Source of the DNA: Lithospermum erythrorhizon
Lineage: Eukaryota > Streptophyta > Magnoliopsida > Boraginales > Boraginaceae
Assembly: GCA_019722365.1 (NCBI GenBank)
Contig: JADFUC010001453.1
Span: forward strand, 1,054,001 to 1,118,000
Reading direction: 5' to 3'
Length of the DNA: 64,000 bases
Positions 13,620 through 25,930 of the stretch are shown piece after piece. Each line of letters opens with the position of its first letter. Positions within the stretch are counted from its first letter, which is position 1. A program made the position numbers and the translations under genes. The notes beneath the pieces are model-generated. The model was not told the DNA's origin. It ran no database searches and worked only from the letters and a program-made list of their open reading frames with translations.

Positions 13620-15684
13620 TTTCATAATTTTAGATGTGTATGAGCCGAGTCATCAGTCATCTTGCTCGGTTAGGCTCGCAATTATATGAATACTCGTATA
13701 AAGTAAGTCCAATTTCGAGCTTATTACCTGCTCATAGTTGTGTTAAGATTTTTATTAGTCTATGTCTCTATATTAAATTATTAATACAGGTTATATAATG
13801 TTTCTACTCATGATGCATTTTTGTATTTGATTTCATTTGTTGTTAGAATTCACGACTAAATAACATTTAAATGCTTATTGCGTGATCGATTATGTGTATA
13901 TAATGATGATGTTTATAAAATTTGAATAAGTTCGTAAATAGAGACTCGTTAGTATCAACCATATAAACACATAATTTAATTCATACTTAATTTACAAAAC
14001 ATCAACTTATTATTTCAAAACACCTATCTACATAAATATTGTTGGTATGGTCCTTATCAACCCTTATGGTACACAATTTGCAAACAATAATACTCCGTAA
14101 CAAACAATTTCATACACATACCTTTAAGAATAGCGTGACTTATTTGGGAGAAATGACTAACAAACAATTTCATACACACACCTTTAAGAATACCGTGACT
14201 TATTGGGAGAAATGAATATTATTTCGATGGAATTCTTTGATCGTGAAATTAAAATTCTTTCTCTTTATCAAATAAAGATTGTCCATTTTTTTATAATTAT
14301 AATTTTAGCTTTGGCCTTAAATGTATTTATTTATGTTATATAATATTTTATAAAAATATATGATGAAGAGTTTGAAATATATTTTTTTTATTGATATAGT
14401 TTAAATTAAAGTGTGCTAAATACAAACAAAAATATATGCGGTCGAAAATTGAAGTTATAATAATAAAATTCAAAAGTGGACAATTTTTATTCAGGATGAA
14501 GTAGTACTATTAATGATTTGATTAATATTCTTAGCATGTCACAAAAAACTACTTTGTCAAAAATTATTTAGTGTCGTGAAGCCAAAAGTCTTTATTAAAG
14601 GGATAAAAGTATAAGATGATAAATAAAAGTTAAATTTGAATTTACATGTGATCAAGTAAAAGAAATAAAAGAAATTTTGATACGTGATCGATTAAAATCG
14701 TGATCAGATTAAATTGGGAATGGAGTGAATATTTTTTCTTTGATATTTAGTGTCAAAATTACTTTTATGACCTAGTTAGTGATAATCAATAAACAATAAA
14801 GACTTAATTTTTTTACATCCACACACAAAACAGCCGAGGCAGATTCGGTTTGTCGCCAGCCAATTTTGAAATCACGTCAGGAGTTTGTGGACTCTTTGGA
14901 GCAGGTGATATTAACCTATGTTTAATAAACTTGATTCACAGACCATATAATAGGTCGGGCTATTAAGCTGTCAATCGTATTAAAACAATAATAGTTTTAA
15001 TGAAGGATAAAAAATGATATTGTCTGAAATATTATATTGATAAATTAATTTTTTGTATTTGAAAATTCACGCACAAGTCTACAATTTCAATAAATTAGTG
15101 ACTACATTCGGATTCTTGCCGTTGACCAATTTTGCAAAAAAGGTATTTAGTCAACTGTTGATTTTCTTCATTATTTTTTTTGCTATAATTTTCATCATCA
15201 GTTTATTATTATTCGAGTAACTAGGTTTAGTAAGGGTTGTTGACTTTCTATTTTGACTCCTCATTTTTTATTTTATTTTCAGGTTTATTATTAATTAAGC
15301 TCATATGAGTTCATTTTTTCGTCTGCAGTAGATTTATTTGATACAGGTGGGTGAATAAATTAAATTCTAGTAATTTCCCAAATTAATTGTCCACTTTTGA
15401 AATTTATTATACAGCTCACTAACATTTGAAGCAATAGTTTATGTAGTTTTGTTATAATAAGTTCAATATCATTATATACAGGGATTCGGTTAGCTTCCGT
15501 ATTTTTAACATCTTTCTTTTATTAACGTGATATGTTAATCGATTCAAATTAAAGTTAGGTGTATCGATTAAGACCATAAAGTTTGTTTTTTTACTATTGA
15601 AAATCAAGATTGACAAGCATTTTGCGATAGAAGAAGTATTACATAGAAACTCAGAGAATTACATATTTTTGTTGTAGTTAGAGT
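13620..15684. other. intergenic region with decayed MITEs
   Basis: No coding sequence is supported. The stretch contains a GAGCCGAG-rich repeat relic (13630-13740), a tandem duplication (14099-14217), and two degenerate Stowaway-like elements, about 14256-14506 and 15370-15640. The elements are recognised by ATTGTCCA and TGGACAAT words near their ends and eroded CTCC/GGAG termini. Confidence 0.5.
14099..14217. repeat. two-copy tandem repeat, period 60 bp
   Basis: Two adjacent copies start at 14099 and 14159, each beginning AACAAACAATTTCATACACA and continuing with CCTTTAAGAATA and CGTGACTTATT. Only a few substitutions and one deletion separate them, so the duplication is fairly young. It lies in intergenic DNA next to a TACTCCGTA motif. 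Confidence 0.9.
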
Positions 15685-18600
15685 ATGAAAAGGAAACCAG
15701 AAGACATGGAAATTGTGTGGCAAACTCCAGCTAACCCACCCGAGCATCACGATTACATACGTCGTGATGGTATGTGATATTATGTGTAGTTATGGCCAGT
15801 TTTTTAGTCTAAGTAAATGGAATTGTGTTGCTTATAGTGTGTTTGGCTCTGCAGGTATACGATACGTGAAACCTTACTACTTCGAGTTTATTTCTCATGT
15901 ATGTTTATAATCATTCTCTCTCAAACTGTTATGGGTGATTGCATAAATGATTTTATTTAACGTTCTTATGTTCGTTTATGGGCAGGCTAAAAATCGATGG
16001 GCTGGGAAGACGATTGTTGATCTATTCTCTGACGAATTTAAAGGGCGCCCTCCTGAGTATTATGTATGAATGTTGGTAACTAATTCGTGTTTCTGCGATT
16101 TTGTTCCAGATCATGGAATTTAAGTTTATTTTACTACAGCCCCCATGCCTGGTCTTATGACTTTTCCGATACCTGTGTTTTCAAATAGCAGTGAAATAGT
16201 GTAAAAAGTTTGATGTGTTCGACAATCTGATCAGATTCATTGTCATTGTTAGATTAGGTAAATTGATTGCATGTTGAGTTCATCAGCTTTCATGACTCAA
16301 CTGCAGGTATCTGCCGTTAAAGATGGACGAATACAAGTTGATGGTCAGAAAGTTCCTATATCTCATGTGGTGAGGTCATCACAGAAGATAAGCCATTTCT
16401 TGCATAGGTATGTCTATTATGTTTGGCTCGTTATTATTGTCCACTGACAGAAAATTTTGCTCTGTATCATTTATTCACTTATTCTGAGTTGAGATTTGTT
16501 TTGTGCATATTTATATTTGGTATGGATATCAGGATATGGATCCACTATTAGAATATAGTACACTTCCTTGATCTTTTATCTGAATTTCATATGAGTATGA
16601 CAATCACATTGTGTTGGTTGTAGGCACGAACCCCCAGTAATGGCCTGGGATGTGGAGATACTTCATGAAGAAAAAGATGTTGTAACTGTTTGTAAGCCTG
16701 CATCTATACCTGTAAGCCAACTGTGATACTGTCTTTACTAGTGAGTTTATCATTTAGTACTCATTTTTATCCGTGTATTCAATTTCTGTAGTTGTTGCAG
16801 TTTATACTAAAGCTATGAAATTGGGTTTTGATCGTTTAATATATTCTAATAATTTTACTCAGAAAAATGCACATGAGTAGTCCTTTCTCCTGATTATATT
16901 GGTGCTGTTACATGCATTGTTTAGCTAACTTCATAGACAGATAAACTAATTCCTGGGCATTATTTTCTGATCAAATTGCATGGTTTTTAAAAGTTGATGC
17001 CCTGCTTAAGTTCTTAGTCCTTGTGTCTTTCAGTATTGCAGCACGTGACTGTCATGACTTTGAACATTATTTTTATATGTTAAAGCTCTATGTTTTTTTA
17101 TTTTAGAAACGAAACACATGATTCATCTTCTTGGAAATATTCTTTCACTTGTTTTTGTATGTGGAACCTTATGAAGTGCTCATTTCTCAACCAGTTTCTA
17201 ATGTAGGTTCACCCATGTGGACAATATCGCAAGAATACAATTGTCGGGATCCTTGAGGCAGAGCATGGGTTGGCACCATTGTTTCGTATCCAACATTCCT
17301 ATTCTCTTGTTTTAAATATATGTATTGTGTAGCCACCTCCATTATGATAATTATCATTCATTGCTTGTCATATGCATTCTCCATTCCCTACCTCTCTCTT
17401 CGTGGCCAGGAGTTCTTGAATTTACTTCTTAATACCATATTCTTAGTTACTTCTTAATACCATATTCTCAGCTGTTCATCGATTAGATCGACTGGTCTCC
17501 GGGCTCCTTATCTTGGCACGGAATGCTTCAAGGGCCGACCTTTTTAGGCAAGAGGTAGGTATACGTAAAGCTTTTTGTTTTTCTGGTTGACCTTTTAATG
17601 GACGGGTGTAACGCATGCCTTCTTACTCCGATACTCCCTTCATTCCTATTTACTTGTCTTTCTAGACCAATTTTTTTTGTTTCAAATTACTTGTCTTTCT
17701 AGCATAGAAAATTCTACATTTTCAATGTACTTTTTGTTATTAAATTATCAATCAACCAATGATATAGTTTCAATTAATTGTCATTCTACATTTTCAATGT
17801 ATTTTTCGACTACTTTTTCATTACCTTAATCTATGTGCAAATGGGTAGGAAGACAACTAAAAAGGAACGGAGGGAGTATTATTAGTTATCCCTCAGAAAT
17901 CATACTCTGTTCAACTAGTCTCTAGAAAGGGAGAAACCACACACTCACACACTCCCTCAGAAATCATTCCAAATTGTTGATCAGCAGTCCGTTATACACA
18001 CTTGAAATACTCATCTACATTTTTCTGAACAATTTCCTTAATTTTTAGATTGAATCGGGGAAGGTGCAGAAACAGTATATTGCAAGAGTAATTGGTGTAT
18101 TTCCCGAGAACGAGGTACTTACCACGTTATGACTCAACTGTACCACATTAGCAATTTTATAGGGTGTTTGACTTAGCTTAAGCGAGGAGCTTATAAACTC
18201 TTGCAGTTGGAGCAGTTTTTTGTTTCCATTTTTAGTCAACATTTTCGCATACAACGTAATTGCAAAGCTCCAGAATAGTGCAGTCAACACCTACTCTTAT
18301 TATGCACCCTCTTGTTGGTGTCGGTTTTCCTTACCTTGGCTCCTATATTTTATATTGTTCTTTCTGAAACTTATTGGTCAACTTTCTAATCTTTGTAGCT
18401 AGTAGTGAATGCAAATGTCCATTATAATGCTCGTGAAGGGAGAAGCACAGTAGAGGTGAAACTTTGAATTTATGTTTTTATTAGTCCCTTTACTGTATAT
18501 GCAGAATTCACATGTCATACACGCATCAGGGATCTGCTTTTCTGTAGGGGTTGCTCTCTGTGTTAACCTTTGTTGTCAAAAGGAAGAAACATTTGATTGA

Positions 18601-20480
18601 TTAGTGGTATAGCTTACTTATAAGAAAGAACAAAAACAATGCACTTCTAATATTGAAGGTAAAAACATGGGAATTGATCTTCATTATAAGTTTGCTTAAT
18701 GCCATTACATTGGAGTTTACAGGTTCCATTTCTAATAGGGGTTTGGTACTGAGTAAGTTTTAATCACACTCTCTAACACCTACGATTATTATGTGGACCT
18801 AGAGTTTATGTGCTTAACTGAAGAGATGACCCAAGATATAACTAATTGGAGATGTCATATTCATATAGTCGACCCCACTTTGTTGGATAATACTAGGGTT
18901 GGTTTGGTCTCCATGTCATTGGTTTGCGAGTTTTCTCAAGTATGATTGTATGGACATCTTGAAGGGAATATGAATGTAACTAAAAATGCGAAATTGGACC
19001 TAAAGATAGCCGCAATAGGTAATTTTACTTGCTTTAAAATTTTGGATGTAGTGAAGTAATGAACCATTTAATGTATGCATTGTATCTTGTTAATCAGTCC
19101 TCATCTTTAAGATTATGCTTCTCAAGTGTGGTATATATAGGTGGGAGATGATTATGGAAATGATGAAAACCTCTTGAAAGGGAAGGCGGCTTGTACTAAA
19201 TTTACTAGGATCAGTACTAATGGAACTCATAGTATTGTTTTGTGTGAACCAGTCACCGGCAGAACTCATCAGGTTAGGAAATCATCTTGGACAATCTCAG
19301 CACACCATTAAATCTCTAGGCTAGAAAAAAAAAGTATTTGCATTCTGGTTTAATTTTTTTTTTTGTTTGTTATTGAATAAATAATCTCAACTATGTAAAA
19401 AAATAATAATAATAAGAATAATAAAGTGGAACGTCAGTTGAGGAAGAAGGTAGTATTTTATTTCCACAAACAATGTAGTCTTGCCTCAGTGCTAATAGTC
19501 TAATGTTCAATTATGCTATTACAAGGCACCTTGTTATTATTTATGATTTATGTTTCCGAGATAATTGATAAAATATTGTACTTCATCTTCCCCAGAAATT
19601 CAAATGGGGTCTGTTAAAAATATGAGAATTATTTATTTGATCTACTTATAACAGATACGTGTCCATCTTCAATATACGGGGCATCCTATAGCCAATGACA
19701 TGCTTTACCTATCAGAGTCCGTCGTTAATCGATCAAGTGAAGGGTTGGCAGCTGATAGAGCTGCTTCCAGGTCTGTTGGCAGTCTAATGCTTGACTGCTA
19801 TGAGACATCTAACGAGAAATCCGGAGGTGATTCTTGTGAAGATTTCAGCATTGACCCTATGTGCACAAATTGTCCCAATTTGGCCCCTAAAGGGTAAGTG
19901 ACGTCCAACACCAGTTTTGATAGTCTATCAATAACATGATTATTATACACCATCAATCAGTTTGTATCCATCTACTTGATGATTCATCAGCATGCTCTAA
20001 GATCATTACTGCATTTCTCTTCTTAATGACTGAACTCTCGCTCCTTTCATAATTAACTTCTCTTATTATTTCCTCATTTTTTGTTCTTTTTTTAAAACAT
20101 TTCTCGAAGTTGTTCATATACTTACGAACCCATTGCTGGATAGTCATTTCTTTTGTTTCAATTGTTGAAGTCTCGATATACTTTCTGATTGCTATGATTC
20201 CCTATGAGTTGAATATCCACACGCATTTTTCTTGAAATTTAACATCATCGTTCATTCTCAGCTTTTATTCAGTTGAAATTTCTCTCTGTCGAATGTTTCA
20301 CGGCCAGTCTGTAACGTATGTATGTTACATCATTGGTGCCTTCCTCATTTATACATTGTGATGATATGATGGTGCAGATATGATGGACATGAAGAGGGTC
20401 TATTTCTGCATTGTGTTAGATACACTGGAGAAGGTTGGTCATACGATTGCCCACCTCCAGATTGGGCAGATCTTACCTAA
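15685..20480 (+). CDS. RNA pseudouridine synthase 7-like (RluA family)
   Basis: Twelve coding exons: 15685-15769, 15855-15898, 15986-16063, 16307-16407, 16624-16711, 17207-17285, 17472-17554, 18049-18114, 18399-18455, 19141-19272, 19655-19893 and 20378-20480. They give 384 aa with frame kept at every junction. The enzyme isomerises uridine to pseudouridine in RNA. The RluA signature is present as PVHRLDRLVSGLL at about residues 159-171, with the catalytic aspartate at 164. Also seen are an S4-like N-terminal part (AGKTIVDLFSDEF, DGRIQVDGQKV), CKPASIPVHPCG, and the late motif [24 protein letters not shown]. The C-terminus ends CPPPDWADLT, typical of the plant RNA pseudouridine synthase 7 group. 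No plastid or mitochondrial presequence is apparent, so it is probably nuclear or cytosolic. The target RNA is unknown. Confidence 0.95.
17634..17876. mobile_element. Stowaway-type MITE in a pseudouridine synthase intron
   Basis: The ends CTCCCTTCATTCC and AACGGAGGGAG form inverted repeats flanked by TA dinucleotides. The element is about 243 bp, with paired TTACTTGTCTTTCTAG and AGACAAC-type segments. It sits in the intron between exons 7 and 8. The termini are better preserved than those of other copies in the window. Confidence 0.82.
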
Positions 20481-21191
20481 GACCATCTTCTTTCTCAGTT
20501 TCTCATTATGCTACTGCACCTGTGATGTTTTTCATCATAACATGTATGTGAAACAGTACTCCCTATTTTTATTAGTCAGATAATAGAACACGAACATTTT
20601 TTACATTTTCAAGGAAAACTATAAATATTTCTTTAATTATATTTTGAAGAATTGTATGGTAATAATATTATAAACATCCTCATGCTCCAATATTTTTGAA
20701 GAGAGTCTCCATCTAACCTAGATAGGGGGCGAAGCGTAATAACCAAAATATGGTGTGCATAGATTATTGGGCTAATTTTATTTCTTTGATGGCTACATTA
20801 TTGATCCTCGTCAGTCATCATGTTCACGTTTGCACTACAAAAGAATCCATGCTAGACGATGATCCAAAGAGCACCAAAGCTCGAAGTATTTAATTTATAC
20901 AAGCTCCACAGTATTTTGTAAAATCACCAACAAGAAACCATAACATCAACATTTCGATTGAAGAACTCTTTCCTACAATTTTTTTAGAATATAATGTACC
21001 AACAAATACATATGAAAGCTGAAACAAGCCCATTTTACAAGTACAAGGCGATAGCTTCAACGATAAAACTCTCCTGGGTGAGCTTTGTACTCCACAATTT
21101 TTTGGTTATCAGCCACATACTCTCGGTCAAGTCATACATATATTAAACACAATCGCATCTCTCCAGGACGTGTATATCAAAAGATGATCAT
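20481..21191. other. convergent 3' region between two genes
   Basis: This stretch separates the stop codons of the plus-strand pseudouridine synthase gene and the minus-strand SWAP70-like gene. It should hold both 3' UTRs. AT-rich; no gene or clear repeat was recognised. Confidence 0.45.
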
Positions 21192-24100
21192 CTATGGCTG
21201 ATCAGAAGAGTTGACTTGCTCATGGTGAGAATTTGGTGGGGAATTAACTACAGGTACATCAAAGCTGCCTCTAGGGGTCTCGGATGCAACCTCTCTCACA
21301 TCTGCTATTCTTGCCTCGGTAGCTTGAATATAATCGTTTGGCTGAATATCATTCCATTCACTATCTGCAATAGGCTGCGGATTATTTTGGTCTACTGCAA
21401 GATGCACTATGCTTTCCCCAGGCACAGATATTTCATTGGAGATGCTAAGGCATGCTTTATCCACATTCTCATCAGATGCATCCACATGCTTGGTCAGTGG
21501 TGAACTATTAGTAATATCTGAGCAGGACTCACCCTTCTCCTCAAAAACTTGGTTGGAATCCAGATGTTGCCTATCAGTAGAGATAAAGAAATGAACTTGA
21601 ATTCACAAAAATATAATTTTCAGTCAATGTAAATGAGTTTATGAGGAATAGTAGGAGCTCTATGTATGTGTATTGGGGCAGAGGAGGCCATTCAGTGTAT
21701 CAAGAATACAAGTGGCTTATTCATCAACAGTGTCGTGAATGAGGAACACAATGCCAGCTCGGTCATGGGGTTGTAATGTTGTATTAGTAAAACCTTACAT
21801 GCTTGTGAACTTTTTACTTATTCCCAATAAAACTATTCAGAAGCTTCCATTCGGACGTCCATATATATTTAAGAAACTGAATATCCAAAATATTATCGTC
21901 GACAAAAAATCAAAAGCATTTATCTAAATTCGTATGGAGTAATACATTACAGACCATTTTACTGAAAAAAACAAAGTTTAAATATCAAAATTCCTAATCT
22001 GAAGTATTTGGAATAAAAACTGAACCTAAGTACCTATCACGTCACGTCTTAGCAAGCCTGACAGTTAACATGAGATGTACGTGACAGAGAGTACAGACCT
22101 GTTAAGCTGTGCTTGTAGCATATTCACATACTGCAGAAGCTCTTGTTTCTCCTTTGCTGCAGATGCTTCGTTTTGCACTGCTTCCCTTATTCTAGATTCT
22201 GCATCTGCCTCGGCAACTCGTGCCTTTTCTTCAGCTCTAACAACAGCTCCCTCCAATATTACAACACGTTCCCTGGCTTTGGCAAGCTCAGAACGCCACA
22301 TATTGGACTCTTGAATAGCTGAGTCTCGCTGCTTTATTAATTGATCTCTTTCTCTGCTCAGATTTTTCAAATTTTCTTCATTCTCCCTCAACTGAATAGG
22401 ATTTGTTTCAAATCAGTTGAGAATCATGATAAATTTTATGTTTCCAGATTGCGGAAAAGTTTAGATTTTCCACACGGGTAATCAACATTTAACTTCACTA
22501 TCACCCATACCTTTAACATAAATGAATCCAACTGTTGCTTTGATTCTTTTTTTAAGCCTTCCAACTCAGCACATGTTCTTATTCTTTGCTTATCTATCGT
22601 ATGAGCTGCAGAAGCTGCAGCCTCAGCAGCTTCAGCTGTTTCTGACAGTTTATCTGCTAGCTCTTTTAATGTTGAATCTTTGGCACGGATGTCTCTTGAC
22701 AAATTTTGCAACTCCTCATCTTTCACTCTTAAAGTTTCCTGCAAAATAAGAATGTAAACAGTGAGTTGCAAAAGACAGGCTGAAGAAAATAATTGCATAT
22801 GTACTAGCTCGAAACAAACAATAAATCTTTTAGAGTCACTAGAGAGCATATGCATTTAATGTGAAACAACTCGATGGGGGCTGCCAAGCTATAAGCACCC
22901 TACAGGGGAAAGAGTTCTTACTTTCATTATTGATAAATCATCCATGGGGCCATCAGGCGTTTTATTTAAGACAGCACCTATAGCATTTCTCATAGTTATC
23001 TGCATTGCTGCTTCAATCTCTTTTGAAGCCTCCAAAGCTGTGGAGTTAGCTGCAGCTACTACAGTAGCAACTGTTCCAAGTTTTGTTGACCCATTGCCAC
23101 TTAAGGAGTTCACAGCTTCTTTGTGGGCCCTTAGAACCAGCTGTGTTGCCCTAATTCACAAAACAGTATGATCATATAAATATTGACTCTGAATCGCTAG
23201 GTAGAAAGATACAATATTTTACAGCAACTGCTGTCCAATTATCATCTCAGATGCATTTCAAATAAAATCAACCAACAAAAAGGGGAACAACTTACAGTAA
23301 AGTAGATACCCATGCTTTAGCTGAAGCAGGCGTTTCTGCACAAAGAAAATAGTCTTTTTTCTGTGGAGTTCCGATATCTATACAACGTGGTTAAGGGACG
23401 AACAAGGTTAGCTACTTAGTTTCTCTTGTTTCTACATAACAAGCATCCTTAATTGGATGACGTTTTCCAAAATTTTCAAAATCCTCTCGCACATATAAAG
23501 GAGTACAGAAAATTATAGAATAAAACGTTGAAGGATACAAAAACAGCAGCCATCGTACTTCGGTAATCCACTGAAAGAAGAAGCAAGCATCAACTTCAAA
23601 TAAGTTTGGAAACTCAATATGCAAACATACAGTTTTAGAAAAGAAGAAAATATAATTAGTTGAAAGTAAGAAGGTAATCGTTGATTTAAACGACTATCTT
23701 ACTGGAAGTTCACGGGAGAAATTGTAATCGTGCTGTTTGTGTCGAAAACAATGGTCCCCTTGACAGTTGGTTCATTTCTTCTGGTCCTGAAGAATCGATG
23801 GGGGTGTCATTAGACAACAAACATTAAAGAAGAAGGGAAGGTCATGAAGAGGATAGCACTGCTGGTGAGATAACTTACTTGTACTCCATTTTTCCTGTCG
23901 TTGGGTCTAAAACCACCCACCTTTCATTCCATTTCTTTAGCTATTCAACGAAAAAATGAAAACAGAAGCTACCTCAATTATTATTACATAGGGGAAAACC
24001 CTTTTAACTTACTTCACATAATAAATGTAGCACTATGAAATAGTTATCCAATAATATGATCGTATTGAGTAATATACTACAAAATAGTATATAATCCGAG

Positions 24101-24877
24101 TGAAAATAATAACCTAGTTCCCGTGCTACATCAACTTCGCCATATGTAACTGATACTTCATACGTTTTTGGCTTCCATGAATTTACATACTTATTACCTC
24201 ATTAATCTCCTTAACAAAAAATATTCAGAAGCTAATAATAAAGCTCAACTATCTTCCCCCAGATAAGCACATAATTCAAATTTCATCGACACAAAAAATT
24301 TCCGCATGTTGTTGAACCAAATTACTCTTCTTTTTTGTTTCTCCAAATTAAATATGATGTCAACTTTACAATACACCATGACTTGATAATAGTGGCTACG
24401 TCATTGACTATGTTGCACGTTAATAACAAAATATTAAACAATACTAAGTTATAATCAATAAGTCAAACCTCCCAATTAAATCCATCATAATAAACAAAAC
24501 AATAGCGAAATCCTAAATTCCTAATACCCGATCCCGATACTGAATTATTTATCATAATACAAAGAAATTAAACAACATAAGGTGAAATATAATAAAGTAA
24601 AATCACCGTTTCGGATCGCTTGAGAAGAGGACCTTGTAGTAAATTCCTTCCCGACCCAGATGCCAGCTGGCGCTTGATCTTCTCCAAGCTCGACTTCGTA
24701 TCTCCCTCACCCTATTAATATACAATTAATTAATCCAAAAAGAGTAATTAGAGTAGTGTCAGTTTATATATTAGGAGATTAAATATGATTATCGAGTAAT
24801 TAAAATAGAAAATAGAGGTGGGGGTGTGTGCAGGGGGGGGGGGACAAGGGGGGTACCTTGACTCCATTGGTGGACAT
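21192..24877 (-). CDS. SWAP70: SWAP70-type PH domain and coiled-coil protein
   Basis: Ten coding exons on the minus strand: 24877-24857, 24711-24607, 23940-23879, 23786-23703, 23570-23539, 23377-23296, 23150-22922, 22738-22511, 22391-22099 and 21570-21192. They give 504 aa, the length I recall for Arabidopsis SWAP70. The short first exon encodes MSTNGVK. A pleckstrin-homology domain follows at about residues 30-140 (LLQGPLLKRSE, WNERWVVLDPTTGKMEYK, GLPKYDGCCFYIGTP, DYFLCAETP). After an alanine-rich stretch (TVATVVAAANST) there is a long coiled coil (SETAEAAEAAASAAHT, RSELAKARERVVILEGAVV). The tail carries EWNDIQ and QATEARIADVRE. PH domains of this group bind phosphoinositides, and plant SWAP70 has been linked to Rac/ROP signalling and immunity. 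The role here is inferred from homology. Confidence 0.95.
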
Positions 24878-25930
24878 GGTGGAATAATAATTAATCTAAA
24901 GGGGGGTTTTGGAACATATGAAATGAGGAATATGTTGTGAAGAAAGGGAATGAAAAAGAGGAGGAATATTATTTGGACACCCAAATAATGTTTTGTTTTT
25001 CGATTTTACCCCAATGAAACGTCCACTCAGAACGGTGATGGAACAAACAAACGTACATCGAAGGCATTTTGGTTAGATTTTAATATCTCTATCGGACGTG
25101 TCACATTACATAAATTTGATAGAGCAATTTGCGGGGCGGTGTAGTAAGTGAAACTTTGTGGCCGTGGTCGTAGAGTTTGATCACACTATCAACCAACTTT
25201 TCTTACGTCAGTGCATCGCGCGGAGGCTTTGTCGAGTGTGGTTTTGCGGTATTGCGTCGGTCGAGGTTTACCCAAACAAAAAAAAGATAGAACGAAATTG
25301 ACGTGGTGAGTAATGGCCGATCCAATGTGAATGGTGTGATAAGATTTAATTGATACTATGTAATTACGCATATAATCAAAACGCACATTCTTTTATGAGG
25401 TTCAACTCCTAACAACTCCAACGTTAATCGTGTTTGACATGGAGCAACCGTAAACGGCTTACCCATTGGATAGTTTATGTGCGAGTGTGTGACTGAAGAC
25501 AAAAACCACTAGTTGTTGTTTGTAAGTTCAATTGAACAAATCTAATAATGTACAAATTTCGAATTTTTTTGGATGAAACGTTAGACGTTATATTGTCATA
25601 TCAAGTGGGCGTTATTGCGAGTTTGATCGAACGTCTTGAATGTCAACTATCGGAGATTTTATTTTATGATCTATAAAATGCAAAATTTTGAAAAATTGTA
25701 GAGATATCATCTTATTTAATTTCAATTGCATGGATGAAACAAACACAGTAACGCACCCTTATACTTATTGAGTTATTGTCGAACAACATGATGCTTCCTC
25801 AAAGTCATCCAATCTAAATCAAGCAGTACATAAAATGCACTCTTTATTAAGAAACATGATCTCTAATCCAATGCAACTATGCAAACATTATTAACCTAGT
25901 ATAAGTGTGATTATAATATTTATCATTTTG
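24878..25930. other. upstream region of the SWAP70-like gene and 3' flank of the GT47 gene
   Basis: No coding sequence is supported. A G-run (about 24835-24855) overlaps the first donor region of the SWAP70-like gene, and a pyrimidine-rich leader lies above the start codon on the minus strand. The rest is unremarkable AT-rich DNA. Confidence 0.4.
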
